Assembly: GCF_003014655.1 (NCBI RefSeq)
Contig: NZ_PYAT01000005.1
Location: forward strand, 1 to 64,000
Reading direction: 5' to 3'
From: Planomicrobium soli
Lineage (GTDB): Bacteria; Bacillota; Bacilli; Bacillales_A; Planococcaceae
Length of the DNA stretch: 64,000 nucleotides
Both the position numbers and the translations under genes were made by a program. Below are positions 7,412-16,822 of this stretch, one piece after another. How positions within the stretch are numbered: the first letter of the stretch is position 1; each line of letters starts with the position of its first letter. Under the pieces are notes generated by a model. That model had not been told where the DNA came from and ran no database searches. It saw nothing but the letters and a program-made list of their open reading frames with translations.

Positions 7412-8411
7412 ATGGATGGACAACCCGTGGTTTTTACGAATTACTGCTCTGTTGTTAGCGTTTCTTTTGTTCTTTTCTGTAAAAGCGGATGACAACGCGG
7501 CTAATCCGGTTGAAACGACGACAATGACTGAAGAATTAGAAGGGGTTAAATTAGAGGTTTACTACGATAATACAAGCTTGATAGTCAGCGGAGTGCCAGA
7601 AACAGTCGATCTGACGATTACTGGGCCAGCAAGCATTGTACAAACCGCCCGCCAGATAAAGGATTTCACGCTCTTTGTTGATTTACGGCAATTGCCGATT
7701 GGGGAACATCAAGTGCCGATTCAAACAGAAAATCTTTCTGAACAGCTTCGGGTAAGAGTTGATCCAAGTGTGGTGAATGTCACGATTGAAGAGCGGGTTA
7801 CCCAAGAATTTCAAATCGAACCAGAATTAAACGAGCGCTTGCTAAAAGAAGGATTTGTGTTAGATAGTATGGAAGTGAATCCGAAAACCGTAACAGTAAC
7901 AGGGCCTAAAAGTGTCATTGACTCCATTAGTTTCGTAAAAGCTACCGTAACTGGTGAACAAGATTTAGACAAATCTTTTACAACAGAAGCTAATGTTCGT
8001 GTTTTAGCGAATGATTTAACAAAATTGGAAAATGTTACAATAGACCCTGGCATTGTGGGTGTAAATGTTAGTATAAAAGAGTACAGTAAAGAAGTGCCGG
8101 TAACTATTAAACAAAATGGGGAAACGCAAAAAGGGATGACGATTGATTCCTTGACTAGTTCTATCGAAACGGTGGAAATTTACGGACCGAAAACAGCAGT
8201 AGATCAAGTCGAAGAATATGTAATAGAAATTGAAGCGGGCGCAATCACCCCGACAAACACAGACCTGGAAGTTGAACTTAAGGCACCAGCCGGCACTACT
8301 GCCGTCAAGCCGGGCAATACAATCTTGAAAGCGGACGTCACAGTAGACGAGAACGCTGAATTGCCTGAGGGCATTGGAGATCTTAAAGTGGCGGACGAAT
8401 CGAACCCTTAA
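7404..8411 (+). CDS. cdaR: CdaR, YbbR-domain regulator of CdaA
   Basis: A membrane-anchored extracellular protein that binds CdaA and modulates c-di-AMP synthesis. It has a short cytoplasmic start, one membrane segment at about residues 12-28 (LRITALLLAFLLFFSVKA), then consecutive YbbR-like beta domains ending near residue 335. ATG 7404 overlaps the cdaA stop by 8 bp and has AGGGGGAA upstream, supporting translational coupling. A longer reading upstream in the same frame would lie inside cdaA and was not used. Confidence 0.93.
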   Translation: MDKWMDNPWFLRITALLLAFLLFFSVKADDNAANPVETTTMTEELEGVKLEVYYDNTSLIVSGVPETVDLTITGPASIVQTARQIKDFTLFVDLRQLPIGEHQVPIQTENLSEQLRVRVDPSVVNVTIEERVTQEFQIEPELNERLLKEGFVLDSMEVNPKTVTVTGPKSVIDSISFVKATVTGEQDLDKSFTTEANVRVLANDLTKLENVTIDPGIVGVNVSIKEYSKEVPVTIKQNGETQKGMTIDSLTSSIETVEIYGPKTAVDQVEEYVIEIEAGAITPTNTDLEVELKAPAGTTAVKPGNTILKADVTVDENAELPEGIGDLKVADESNP

Positions 8412-8466
8412 AAGTGGATTTAGAAGAAGTACTATTCTATAGAATGAGATTGAAGGAGAGAAAAAA

Positions 8467-9816
8467 ATGGGAAAATATTTTGGAACTGATGGTGTACGAG
8501 GCGTAGCAAACAGCGAATTGACACCAGAGCTAGCATTTAAATTAGGCCGCATTGGCGGTTACATTTTAACAAAACATTCAAAAGACAAACCAAAAGTGCT
8601 TATTGGGCGTGATACAAGGATTTCCGGTGAAATGCTTGAAGGTGCACTGCTTGCAGGCTTATTGAGTGTAGGAGCTGAAGTGATGCGTTTGGGCGTTATC
8701 AGTACCCCAGGTGTTGCTTATCTAACACGAGTTATGAGCGCAGAAGCCGGTGTAATGATTTCAGCTTCCCACAACCCAGTAGAAGATAATGGCATCAAAT
8801 TTTTTGGTTCAGACGGCTTCAAGCTGTCCGATGACCAAGAAGCAGAAATTGAAGCATTGCTTGATAGCAATGAAGATGCTCTGCCTCGTCCTACTGGTGG
8901 AGACCTTGGCAGCGTTACCGATTACTTCGAAGGCGGACAAAAGTATATTCAATACCTGAAGCAAACCGTAGACGAGGAATTTGCAGGAATCCATGTAGCG
9001 CTTGATTGTGCCCACGGTGCAACTTCTTCACTTGCGACTCATGTGTTTGCCGATCTTGACGCCGACATTTCTTCAATGGGTGCATCACCGAATGGCTTGA
9101 ACATCAACGACAAAGTCGGATCCACACATCCTGAAAAATTGGCGGAGATGGTCCTTGCGAAAAATGCGGATATCGGCCTTGCGTTTGACGGTGATGGAGA
9201 CCGGTTGATTGCGGTAGATGAAAAGGGGCAGATTGTAGATGGCGATCAGATCATGTACATAATTGCGAAGCATTTGCACTCAGAAGGCCGTCTTCAAAAA
9301 GATACAGTCGTTTCGACAGTCATGAGCAATATGGGCTTTTATAAAGCATTAGAAGCGCATGGCATCGCCAGCAACAAGACGGCAGTTGGAGACCGGTATG
9401 TTGTTGAGGAAATGAAGAAAAATGAATTTAATTTAGGCGGAGAACAATCCGGCCATATCATTTTCTTGGATTATAATACGACAGGTGATGGGCTATTAAC
9501 AGGATTGCAGCTGGTCAACATTATGAAAGTTACTGGCAAAAAATTATCAGAATTGGCAGCTGAAATGACTATTTTTCCACAAAAGTTAGTCAATATTCGC
9601 GTGACTGATAAGCATGCAGTGACAGACAATGAAAAAGTTGCAGGTGTGATTGAAAACGTAGAACGGGAAATGAATGGCAACGGCCGTGTGCTTGTCCGCC
9701 CTTCAGGAACTGAGCCATTGGTACGTGTCATGGTAGAAGCGGCTTCTTCGGAAGACTGTGAAAACTATGTCGAGCAAATTGCTAATGTTGTTCGCATGGA
9801 AATGGGAACTAATTAA
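8467..9816 (+). CDS. glmM: Phosphoglucosamine mutase
   Basis: Converts glucosamine-6-phosphate to glucosamine-1-phosphate for UDP-GlcNAc and peptidoglycan. The 449 residues show the four signature regions: phosphoserine loop ISASHNP (S101), metal loop DGDGDR (about 240-245), sugar loop GGEQSGH and phosphate loop RPSGTEP. It is the third gene of the cdaA-cdaR-glmM operon, preceded by GAAGGAGAG. In B. subtilis and Lactococcus GlmM binds and restrains CdaA, which explains the linkage. A terminator follows. Confidence 0.97.
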   Translation: MGKYFGTDGVRGVANSELTPELAFKLGRIGGYILTKHSKDKPKVLIGRDTRISGEMLEGALLAGLLSVGAEVMRLGVISTPGVAYLTRVMSAEAGVMISASHNPVEDNGIKFFGSDGFKLSDDQEAEIEALLDSNEDALPRPTGGDLGSVTDYFEGGQKYIQYLKQTVDEEFAGIHVALDCAHGATSSLATHVFADLDADISSMGASPNGLNINDKVGSTHPEKLAEMVLAKNADIGLAFDGDGDRLIAVDEKGQIVDGDQIMYIIAKHLHSEGRLQKDTVVSTVMSNMGFYKALEAHGIASNKTAVGDRYVVEEMKKNEFNLGGEQSGHIIFLDYNTTGDGLLTGLQLVNIMKVTGKKLSELAAEMTIFPQKLVNIRVTDKHAVTDNEKVAGVIENVEREMNGNGRVLVRPSGTEPLVRVMVEAASSEDCENYVEQIANVVRMEMGTN

Positions 9817-9827
9817 TATAAACAATC

Positions 9828-9857
9828 AGGTTGGAAGCTTTTGCTTCCAACCTTTTT
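9828..9857 (+). terminator. glmM terminator
   Basis: Stem AGGTTGGAAG / CTTCCAACCT followed by TTTTT. It closes the cdaA-cdaR-glmM operon. Confidence 0.88.
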
Positions 9858-9930
9858 CTATTGAAAGGTATATTGAACTAATGATTCATTGTTTTTTAAG
9901 ATAATGTACCTAAATAATTATTTGATTCTA

Positions 9931-9959
9931 TTGACGAAATTGTATTAAAAAGGTATGAT
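9931..9959 (+). promoter_or_regulatory. Sigma-A promoter of glmS
   Basis: -35 TTGACG (9931-9936), 17-bp spacer, -10 TATGAT (9954-9959). The transcript would start about 55 nt before the ribozyme cleavage site. Confidence 0.8.
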
Positions 9960-10019
9960 GGCTTTACCTGTTTAAGGTCGCTAAAAAAGGGGGATAGGAA
10001 TGCGTACGAGGAAGACAGT

Positions 10020-10195
10020 TGAAGCGCCAGTACTGGGGAAATCGGATGGACAAATCAGTCCCTAGTAGACGAGGAGGAGGAGTATCGAGATTTCGGCGGA
10101 TACCTCCCGGCCGTGAAGCCCGGTCGTTATATTCACCTTTAAAACAGTTGAGCGATCAGCTGGACAACGAGATGGATGGGCTCGCTAAAAGTGTT
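10020..10195 (+). ncRNA. glmS ribozyme (glucosamine-6-phosphate riboswitch)
   Basis: A self-cleaving leader that destroys glmS mRNA when glucosamine-6-phosphate is abundant. The conserved pieces are present in order: AAGCGCCAG with cleavage expected between A10023 and G10024, GACGAGGAGGAG, TATCGAGATTTCGGCGGAT, CCTCCCGG, then a 3' hairpin domain (GAGCGATCAGCTGGACAACG and the pairing GGGCTCGC). An apparent reading frame across it (10019-10306) is not a gene. The exact 3' boundary is approximate. Confidence 0.95.
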
Positions 10196-10251
10196 TGCGC
10201 TTTGCAAACGCTCATTTGGATTGGACTTATAGAAAACGGAGGAATTGGAAT

Positions 10252-12054
10252 ATGTGTGGAATTGTCGGGTACATTGGAGAAAATGATTCAAAAGAGATCT
10301 TATTGAAAGGTCTTGAAAAATTAGAATACCGCGGGTATGACTCAGCGGGTATTGCTGTCCGCAATGGCAGCGGCATTACAGTTTTCAAAGAAAAAGGGCG
10401 CATTGCAGATTTGCGCGCAATCGTTGAAGAGGACGTGGTTGGAACAACTGGGATTGGCCATACACGTTGGGCAACGCACGGTAAACCAAACCGCGTAAAC
10501 GCTCACCCTCACCAAAACGGAAACGAACGTTTTACATTGGTTCATAACGGCGTTATCGAAAACTACCACCACATTCAGCGCGATTATTTGGCAGATGTGC
10601 AAATGGAATCGGATACGGATACAGAAATCATCGTACAGTTGATTGGCAAATTTGTTGAAGAAGGTTTGACTACAGAAGAAGCATTCAGCAAAACTCTTGC
10701 TTTGCTGAAAGGTTCTTATGCAATTGCATTGCTTGATGCAGAAGAGGAAGAAACGATCTTTGTAGCAAAAAACAAAAGCCCGTTGCTGGTTGGACTAGGC
10801 GAAGGCTTTAACGTTGTAGCATCTGATGCTATGGCAATGTTGCAAGTAACAGACAAATTCCTTGAATTAATGGATAAGGAAATCGTCATTGTCCGCAAAG
10901 AAGGCGTTGAGATTTTGACGCTTGACGGCGAAAAAATCAGCCGTCAGCCATTCACAGCTGAAATCGATATGAGCGATATTGAAAAAGGCACTTACCCTCA
11001 CTATATGTTAAAAGAAATTGACGAGCAGCCAGCAGTTGTCCGTAAAATCGTCCAAGCTTACCAAGATGAAAACGATAAATTGTTCATCCAGTCGGAAATT
11101 TTGGATGCTATGCAAGAAGCAGACCGCATCCATATTATCGCAGCCGGCACTAGCTACCATGCTGGTTTGATTGGCAAAGAGTACTTGGAAAAAATGGCTG
11201 GCATCCCAGTAGAAGTGCACGTTTCAAGCGAGTTTGGCTACAACATGCCGCTTCTATCCGAAAAACCGTTGTTCATCTTTATCTCGCAATCAGGCGAAAC
11301 AGCGGACAGCCGCCAAGTATTGGTGAAAATCAAAGAACTAGGCCACACGTCTTTAACAATTACAAACGTAGCAGGTTCTACGCTTTCCCGTGAGGCGGAC
11401 CATACGTTATTGCTTTATGCAGGACCTGAAATCGCAGTGGCTTCTACGAAAGCTTACACAGCACAATTGGCTGTATTGTCAATCTTGGCTGCTGTAACTG
11501 CAGAAGCGCGCGGCATCGACCTTGGCTTTAACCTTGTGCAAGAATTGGGTATTGTAGCAAACGCAATCCAGGCGCAAATTGATGCTAAAGAAGAGATGGA
11601 ACAAATCGCTAGCGAGTTCCTTTCAACTACACGCAACTGCTTCTTTATCGGCCGCGTAATGGATTACTTCGTTGGTCTAGAAGGCGCATTGAAACTGAAA
11701 GAAATTTCGTATATTCAAGCAGAAGGATTTGCCGGAGGCGAGTTGAAGCACGGAACGATCGCTTTGATCGAAGAAGGTACACCTGTTATCGCACTTGCAA
11801 CTCAAGAAGCGGTAAACTTGAACATTCGCGGTAACGTCAAAGAAGTGGCAGCACGTGGCGCAAATCCATGCATCATTTCCATGGAAGGCTTGCAAGAAGC
11901 TGGCGACAGCTTAGTGCTTCCAAAAGTCCATGAATTGCTTTCGCCGTTAGTAGCAGTTATCCCGTTGCAGTTGATCAGCTACTTTGCAGCGCTTCACCGC
12001 GATTGCGACGTTGACAAACCACGCAACTTGGCTAAATCGGTTACAGTTGAATAA
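10252..12054 (+). CDS. glmS: Glutamine-fructose-6-phosphate aminotransferase
   Basis: Makes glucosamine-6-phosphate from fructose-6-phosphate and glutamine, the entry step to amino sugars. The 600 residues begin MCGIVGYIG with the catalytic Cys2 of the N-terminal glutaminase domain. Two SIS sugar-isomerase domains follow (SGETADS and STKAYTAQL), and the C-terminal [13 protein letters not shown] is the canonical end. ATG 10252 with GGAGGA upstream is the true start; a longer reading frame would extend into the ribozyme leader. It is regulated by the upstream glmS ribozyme. Confidence 0.98.
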   Translation: MCGIVGYIGENDSKEILLKGLEKLEYRGYDSAGIAVRNGSGITVFKEKGRIADLRAIVEEDVVGTTGIGHTRWATHGKPNRVNAHPHQNGNERFTLVHNGVIENYHHIQRDYLADVQMESDTDTEIIVQLIGKFVEEGLTTEEAFSKTLALLKGSYAIALLDAEEEETIFVAKNKSPLLVGLGEGFNVVASDAMAMLQVTDKFLELMDKEIVIVRKEGVEILTLDGEKISRQPFTAEIDMSDIEKGTYPHYMLKEIDEQPAVVRKIVQAYQDENDKLFIQSEILDAMQEADRIHIIAAGTSYHAGLIGKEYLEKMAGIPVEVHVSSEFGYNMPLLSEKPLFIFISQSGETADSRQVLVKIKELGHTSLTITNVAGSTLSREADHTLLLYAGPEIAVASTKAYTAQLAVLSILAAVTAEARGIDLGFNLVQELGIVANAIQAQIDAKEEMEQIASEFLSTTRNCFFIGRVMDYFVGLEGALKLKEISYIQAEGFAGGELKHGTIALIEEGTPVIALATQEAVNLNIRGNVKEVAARGANPCIISMEGLQEAGDSLVLPKVHELLSPLVAVIPLQLISYFAALHRDCDVDKPRNLAKSVTVE

Positions 12055-12070
12055 TCTTTAGTTAAATAAA

Positions 12071-12105
12071 AAAGAGTTAACGTGCATTTACGTTAACTCT
12101 TTTTT
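12071..12105 (+). terminator. glmS terminator
   Basis: Stem AGAGTTAACGT / ACGTTAACTCT followed by TTTTTTA. Confidence 0.9.
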
Positions 12106-12234
12106 ATTTCTTAATCGGAAAAAGATATACTTAAATAGGGAATAGTTAAGCTTTTATAAAAACAAGGCAATTAATCAGTTGATATGGTCTTTGGTGCATT
12201 GTCCAACAGTAAAAACGACAAGGGAGGAATTAGT

Positions 12235-12804
12235 ATGGCAAATGTTGAAGAAAAAACGCTGACGCAAGAACAGCACGAAGAATTGATCAATACGTTGAAG
12301 GCCCGTTTTGAAAAAAACATACATCGTCATGAAGGGTTTGTATGGGACAAAATCCAAGCAAAGCTGGAAGATGCTGCCGACAAGCTATGGTCGCTGGGTG
12401 AAATGGAAAGAACAGGCGGAGAGCCGGATGTCGTGGATTATGATGCTAAGAAAGATGAATATGTTTTTTGTGATTGCTCCCCAGAAACCCCTAAAGGACG
12501 AAGAAGTGTTTGTTTCGACCGTGAAGCGCTAGAGTCCCGAAAAAAACACAAACCTGAAAATAGTGTTGTTGACATGGCTGCTGCTATGGGAATCGATCTA
12601 TTGAGTGAAGAACAATATAGAGAACTGCAGAAACTTGAAGTTTTTGATAAGAAAACATCGAGCTGGATACAGACACCTGCTGATATAAGAGAACGCGGCG
12701 GGGCCCTTTTTTGCGATTATCGCTATGGGCATGTTTTCGTATATCATAACGGGGCAGATTCCTATTACGCTTCCAGAGGATTTCGTGGCTTACTAAGAGT
12801 CTAA
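12235..12804 (+). CDS. DUF4256 family protein
   Basis: A conserved protein of unknown function, 189 residues from ATG 12235, which has AGGGAGG upstream. The family signature is clear in the C-terminal half: LLSEEQYRELQKLEVFDKKTSSW, then TPADIRERGGALFCDYRYG and a terminal YHNGADSYYASRGFRGLLRV. A Cys-Asp-Cys (CDCSPETP) near residue 80 and CFD at about 93 might bind metal, but this is a guess. It stands alone between the glmS terminator and a further terminator near 12900. No membrane segment or signal peptide is seen. Confidence 0.8.
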   Translation: MANVEEKTLTQEQHEELINTLKARFEKNIHRHEGFVWDKIQAKLEDAADKLWSLGEMERTGGEPDVVDYDAKKDEYVFCDCSPETPKGRRSVCFDREALESRKKHKPENSVVDMAAAMGIDLLSEEQYRELQKLEVFDKKTSSWIQTPADIRERGGALFCDYRYGHVFVYHNGADSYYASRGFRGLLRV

Positions 12805-13113
12805 AGTTTTGGATAGCTATTTCGTTGAATAGACTATTGAAGTAAAAGTTTATTCTTTTATCAAGAAAAACTGGCGTATGCATAAAATAAGATTGAGAAA
12901 AGTGGGTCCATTATGGACTCGCTTTTTTACTTATATAAAAGAGGTCTTTTCTCCAATAAATTATATATAAGTTTTAGATTTAAAAGAACTAATAACGGTA
13001 AAACGTTAGGTATAAAGACTATTGTTATGTATAATAGGTGGATAGGGATAATTTCGTGGTAAAAGCAACTTAGATTAAAAAAATCTGTTTGCTATAAGAC
13101 GTGGAGGGATAAA
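12805..13113. other. AT-rich intergenic stretch
   Basis: Holds a terminator near 12901 and a TATAAT at 13030-13035 that could serve the next gene, though without a convincing -35. No coding potential was recognised. Confidence 0.5.
12901..12928 (+). terminator. Terminator downstream of the DUF4256 gene
   Basis: Ten-pair stem AGTGGGTCCA / TGGACTCGCT (two G-T pairs) with a TTA loop and TTTTTT. Confidence 0.75.
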
Positions 13114-13443
13114 ATGACGGATAAGGAAGTTATGAACTATCTATCTTCTTTTACACCTGAGACATTGCTGATAGAAAAAAATAAAGGGTTTGCGATAAGA
13201 GATATAGATTTGAAACTTATTGAAGAATTAAGGATAAAAGGCCTGACAGAAGAAATTATTAAAATCATTCTTTATTACGTGCTGAAGCGGGCTTATGGCC
13301 TTCGGTTTGATGTAGTAAGAAACATGGCGGAAAAGTGCGTTCTGCGAAATATAAAAACTAGGCAAGAAGCTTTTTACTTAACGGTCGAGGAAGACTTTCT
13401 CTGGAGGAACAGAAAAGTAAAATTAAGCAGGTGCGGATGTTAA
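13114..13443 (+). CDS. Small DnaD-domain-like protein
   Basis: A 109-residue protein resembling a lone DnaD/DnaB_2 domain. Residues about 28-88 have the expected pattern: a hydrophobic DLKLIEEL helix, then TEEIIKIILYYVLKRAYGLRF and a MAEKCVLRNIKTRQEAF end. In DnaD and DnaB this domain contacts DNA during replication restart. Here the N-terminal oligomerisation domain is absent, so it is not a full initiation protein. The ribosome site is GTGGAGGG. It is AT-rich compared with neighbours and stands alone. The assignment is by pattern only. Confidence 0.5.
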   Translation: MTDKEVMNYLSSFTPETLLIEKNKGFAIRDIDLKLIEELRIKGLTEEIIKIILYYVLKRAYGLRFDVVRNMAEKCVLRNIKTRQEAFYLTVEEDFLWRNRKVKLSRCGC

Positions 13444-13778
13444 AAAATTTAATATAAAATAATTGAATGGAAAAAGGCTAGATGTAAAAGTCCAGCCTTT
13501 TTTCTGTTGTGCCTGACTTCTGTTTTATTCCAGTTCTTTCGGTATGTTTCAAGAAGAAAATGGGTAAGGGTATAGTAAAGCAGCTAAGCGGTTTGTTGGT
13601 TTCAAGAACGGCTAAGGAGATCTTTGTGCTATAGTTTGCATCTGCCCAATCGATGAATGTTTTTAAAAGGTTTTTGCCGATCTTGTTTTTCGAAAAGAAA
13701 TTATACGTTATGGAATGCGCAGGTTTCTATGTTACTAAAAAATTCTTTTATAAACTAGCTGAAAGAGGGATGAGGCTG
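13444..13778. other. Intergenic stretch
   Basis: Contains a terminator at about 13472-13503. Nothing else was recognised. A long 5' extension of the next gene's frame begins at 13653 but has no ribosome site and is unlike the family N-terminus. Confidence 0.5.
13472..13503 (+). terminator. Terminator after the DnaD-like gene
   Basis: Stem AAAAGGCTAGA / TCCAGCCTTTT with one mismatch, then a T run. Confidence 0.7.
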
Positions 13779-14264
13779 ATGAATGTTACTTCTACGGTTA
13801 TGATTTCAATGGCAAGGCGTTTTGAGGCGAGGCCAGAGCGGGTTTTTGAAGCATGGGTAAGGCCAGAGGGGATGAAGAAATGGCTGTTTACATCAGAAGC
13901 TACAAATAAACTGGTGAAAAACGATTTGCAAGTAGGCGGCATGTGGGAAATCGTCGACCATCGCGACGGAACGGACTACCGGGCAATTGGCGAGTACCAA
14001 GAAATCCGACAGCCGAACAAGTTGGTTTTTACATTTGAGCTGCCGCAGTTCAACAATGCAGTAGATATTGTCAGAGTCACAATTTCCGAGGTAAGGGAAG
14101 CGACCGAAATGCTGTTCACCCAAGAAATCGTTGTGCCTCATGAAGAGGGCTGGTCGGATGAAGATGCAAAAAAGAATTTAGCTGAATTCGGAACTCAAAC
14201 TGAGGAAGGCTGGAGCCAGATGTTTGATAGGTTGAAGCAGTTGGTTGAAGGAACCGTTAATTAG
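13779..14264 (+). CDS. SRPBCC (AHSA1-like) family protein
   Basis: A 161-residue START/Bet v1-like ligand-binding protein of the AHSA1/CalC type. The signature N-terminus is RRFEARPERVFEAWVRPEGMKKW, followed by GGMWEIVDHRDGTDYRAIGEYQEI and the C-terminal EEGWSQMFDRLKQLVE helix. ATG 13779 is chosen because GAGGG lies nine bases upstream; ATG 13770 is an alternative. These proteins bind hydrophobic ligands and often accompany ArsR regulators; none is adjacent here. Function unknown. Confidence 0.8.
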   Translation: MNVTSTVMISMARRFEARPERVFEAWVRPEGMKKWLFTSEATNKLVKNDLQVGGMWEIVDHRDGTDYRAIGEYQEIRQPNKLVFTFELPQFNNAVDIVRVTISEVREATEMLFTQEIVVPHEEGWSDEDAKKNLAEFGTQTEEGWSQMFDRLKQLVEGTVN

Positions 14265-14274
14265 ATTAGATGGG

Positions 14275-14304
14275 GCTAACTCTTGTATAGGGTTAGCTTT
14301 TTTA
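14275..14304 (+). terminator. Terminator after the SRPBCC gene
   Basis: Stem GGCTAAC / GTTAGCT with a T run. Confidence 0.7.
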
Positions 14305-14388
14305 TTTTAGCTTTCATAAACAAATTTAAAAGAAGCTAAAATCTTTATGTAAATATTGGTAAACTAATAGTAAAGGTTTTGAAGATGA

Positions 14389-14484
14389 AAAGTTGATAAT
14401 TCTACGGAACTCATATTAGGGAATTTGAAAGAAGATATCGAGCTTTTTGACGAAGCGGGTCTTAAGGTTTTTGATTATGTTTAA
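14389..14484 (+). pseudogene. Possible coding relic
   Basis: An open stretch with no start codon reads about 31 codons (ending GNLKEDIELFDEAGLKVFDYV) to a TAA just before the next gene's ribosome site. Its amphipathic composition looks protein-like, so it may be the 3' remnant of a lost gene. Chance is not excluded. Confidence 0.25.
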
Positions 14485-14498
14485 GTAACGAGGAGGAA

Positions 14499-14966
14499 AT
14501 GCAGGTGGATACTGAACTTATATTTCGATTAGCAACAGAACATGATTTGGACCGAATTGTTGAAATGCTTGCGGATGATGAGTTAGGGAGTACGAGAGAG
14601 CGTTATGAGAAGCCATTGCCAGAAAGTTATTTGAAAGCTTTTAAGGCTATTGCTGCTGATGCCAATAATGAGCTTGTAGTAGCGTCTCTTGAAAAAGAAG
14701 TTGTCGGCGTTCAGCAAATTACGTTTACTCCTTATATTACACACCAGGGCGGATGGCGGGCGACAATTGAAGGCGTCAGAACTTCTTCATCAGAACGCGG
14801 AAAAGGAATCGGCACGGCGCTTATACAGTTTGCAATTCAGCGCGCCAAAGAACGGGGTTGTCACTTAGTGCAACTCACAACCGACAAAAAGCGAGAAGAT
14901 GCGCTGCGTTTTTATGAACAGCTCGGATTTATTGCAACGCACGAAGGAATGAAAATGAAGCTTTGA
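14499..14966 (+). CDS. GNAT acetyltransferase
   Basis: A 155-residue N-acetyltransferase. The N-terminus FRLATEHDLDRIVEMLADDELG and the acetyl-CoA motif RTSSSERGKGIGTALIQFAI (about 95-114) are followed by RAKERGCHLVQLTTDKKREDALRFYEQLGF. It resembles small GNATs that act on amino compounds. The start follows GAGGAGG. The next gene begins 36 bp downstream and is probably co-transcribed. Substrate unknown. Confidence 0.85.
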   Translation: MQVDTELIFRLATEHDLDRIVEMLADDELGSTRERYEKPLPESYLKAFKAIAADANNELVVASLEKEVVGVQQITFTPYITHQGGWRATIEGVRTSSSERGKGIGTALIQFAIQRAKERGCHLVQLTTDKKREDALRFYEQLGFIATHEGMKMKL

Positions 14967-15002
14967 ATTAATGGGAAAAATAAAAGCGAGAGAGGAAGAC
15001 CG

Positions 15003-15506
15003 ATGGCTAATGAAGTAGAGTTGTATTGTGAATTCTTAACGATTTCAAGTTTTTTAAACGAAGAATTGGGAATCGTTCCTGTTCTATACGGATCTTTAGG
15101 GCTTACAAAGGTGGCACAAGTCGATTTTTCTCCGCAAGACATTGATATTCTGGTGCCTTTGGTTTTTCTGCAAGGAAAATGGGGGGGGTTGAAGCAAGCG
15201 ATGAAGAAGCAGGGATATCTGCTGATCGATTTGGAAGAGCATGAGTTTCAGAAAGAAGACATTAAAATCGGTTTTGCATTTACTGAGGATTTGAAAAGGT
15301 TTGCGGAAGTCGATTATAAGAAACTGGAGGTATTTGAAGAGGCGGGGGCTAAGTACTGTCAGCTTTCTCTTGCAGATTATTTAAAGGTTTATAACCAGTC
15401 AGCGCAAGATGGCTATAGGAGAACAAAAAATGACCATAAAGACTTGAAGAAGCTCAAGATTTTGAACAAGCTGGTTGATTCCCTTTCACAAGAAAATCAC
15501 TTTTGA
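15003..15506 (+). CDS. Nucleotidyltransferase-like protein
   Basis: A 167-residue protein. Residues about 29-52 (LYGSLGLTKVAQVDFSPQDIDIL) have the GS...DxD pattern of the MNT/polymerase-beta nucleotidyltransferase fold, with D46 and D48 as likely metal ligands. The C-terminal part (CQLSLADYLKVYNQSAQD) resembles regions describing substrate loci in such enzymes. Related Bacillus proteins have been labelled phosphoribosylanthranilate isomerase, which this sequence does not support. No partner toxin-antitoxin gene is adjacent. The role is unknown. Confidence 0.5.
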   Translation: MANEVELYCEFLTISSFLNEELGIVPVLYGSLGLTKVAQVDFSPQDIDILVPLVFLQGKWGGLKQAMKKQGYLLIDLEEHEFQKEDIKIGFAFTEDLKRFAEVDYKKLEVFEEAGAKYCQLSLADYLKVYNQSAQDGYRRTKNDHKDLKKLKILNKLVDSLSQENHF

Positions 15507-15847
15507 ATACAGCAAATCCGGTTTGCAGTGTGCTGATTCGAAAAGTTCAAGAAGAGGCAAACTATCATGTATTGTTTATTGCCTCTACTGCCAAAATCAT
15601 TAACGGTAAGTGCAACGAACAGCTTCGGAAAAGAAAAAAACAAGCAGCTGCTCCTTCAGGGATAAATTGTTTATTTTTATAGCGTGAGTAAGGAGATGTA
15701 ACCCATCTTTGGATCAAGGATCATATAGCCAATCAATGAATAACATTTTTAAGCTCCCCTCCAAACCGGTTATTTCTGCAAAGCTATTAATAGCCAATTA
15801 AAATTTACTGGGGAAACTACAAGATTTCACATTCGAGGTGAATAGAA
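15507..15847. other. Intergenic stretch, no gene seen
   Basis: A weak hairpin (GAGGCAA ... TTGCCTC, about 15554-15586) lacks a T run. No promoter, RNA or coding relic could be supported. Confidence 0.4.
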
Positions 15848-16558
15848 ATGGTAATCCAAGTTTGTTTGAATGGCGGCCGGACCAAACAAGAACATGCACG
15901 AGTACCAATCACACTTGATGAAATTATAAAAGATATCCACATATTAAAAAACTTAGGGGTAGAACACTTTCATATTCACTTAAGAGATGGGGATGGGAAA
16001 GAAACCTTCGAGAACAGATTGCTTGCTCCGCAGATGCAAGTGCTGCGGCAACAATTTCCCGACATCAAAATTGGATTGAGCACCAATTTATTCGATGGCA
16101 TGACTCCCGAAATTCGGCTTCGCCAAATTAACGGATGGAGATTCAACCCGGATTATGTATCAGTAAATCTATCGGAACCTGGAAGCTTAACGCTATGGGA
16201 AGTATTGAAGAACAAAGCAATCAAGACTGAAGCTGGCATATGGACAATGGATGACGCAGAATTATTCACGAAGAATAAATTGGATGAATATTGCGAACGC
16301 GTATTGATAGAGGTGTTCTTTTGGAAGATAGAAGAAGCTGTTTATCAAGCTAGTCGAATTAGTGCTTTTTTAGCCAAGCATGCTCATGCTTTAGAACAAG
16401 TGCATCACGGGGAAGAAATCAATACATGGAGTATAGCCGATCATGCATTAAAGCAAAAGCATGGAACACGTATCGGGCTAGAAGATACGCTAGTTTCAAG
16501 GGACGCGAAACCGGCTGTTAGCAATGAACAGCTTTACAAAGAACTGATGAGGCTTTAG
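15848..16558 (+). CDS. BKACE-family (DUF849) beta-keto acid cleavage enzyme, short form
   Basis: A TIM-barrel family that cleaves beta-keto acids with acetyl-CoA; the founder is the 3-keto-5-aminohexanoate cleavage enzyme of lysine fermentation. The zinc-binding HIHLRDGDG motif (H42, H44) and the C-terminal RIGLEDT segment are present. At 236 residues it is shorter than the usual 270-300. Its middle (EVLIEVFFWKIEEAVYQASR) resembles the family's E-x-F motif region. It is isolated, with no CoA-transferase beside it, so the substrate cannot be predicted. Confidence 0.75.
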   Translation: MVIQVCLNGGRTKQEHARVPITLDEIIKDIHILKNLGVEHFHIHLRDGDGKETFENRLLAPQMQVLRQQFPDIKIGLSTNLFDGMTPEIRLRQINGWRFNPDYVSVNLSEPGSLTLWEVLKNKAIKTEAGIWTMDDAELFTKNKLDEYCERVLIEVFFWKIEEAVYQASRISAFLAKHAHALEQVHHGEEINTWSIADHALKQKHGTRIGLEDTLVSRDAKPAVSNEQLYKELMRL

Positions 16559-16670
16559 CAGAGGGAACGGTTTGGTGAGAGATACAAGCCTCGCTCAAAA
16601 AAGAAATGCTGATATGTTGAAGAAGAGGCCAGCTCTATTAAGCGTCAGGATACTTAGATTAGAGATGCGA

Positions 16671-16708
16671 AAAGCCTGCTAATTCAAAATTGAAGAAGCA
16701 GGCTTTTA
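16671..16708 (+). terminator. Terminator after the BKACE gene
   Basis: Stem AAAGCCTGCT / AGCAGGCTTTT around an A/T-rich loop. Confidence 0.7.
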
Positions 16709-16822
16709 GATGTATAGCAAGGGCCTCATTGGTAAAGGCTGTTCTTTTGGCTTAGAAGATAAGAGGAATTCGCTGCTGCAAACTCGAAAAGATAACAAGA
16801 TACTTATAAAGAAGGTGAAGGC

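Noticed and set aside
10019-10306. A 95-codon open frame upstream of glmS
   Set aside because: It lies entirely over the glmS ribozyme and the start of glmS. The RNA motifs explain the sequence, and there is no ribosome site or protein-like composition.
15003-15506. Phosphoribosylanthranilate isomerase
   Set aside because: Relatives carry this name, but the sequence has nucleotidyltransferase GS...DxD motifs, no TrpF features and no trp neighbours.
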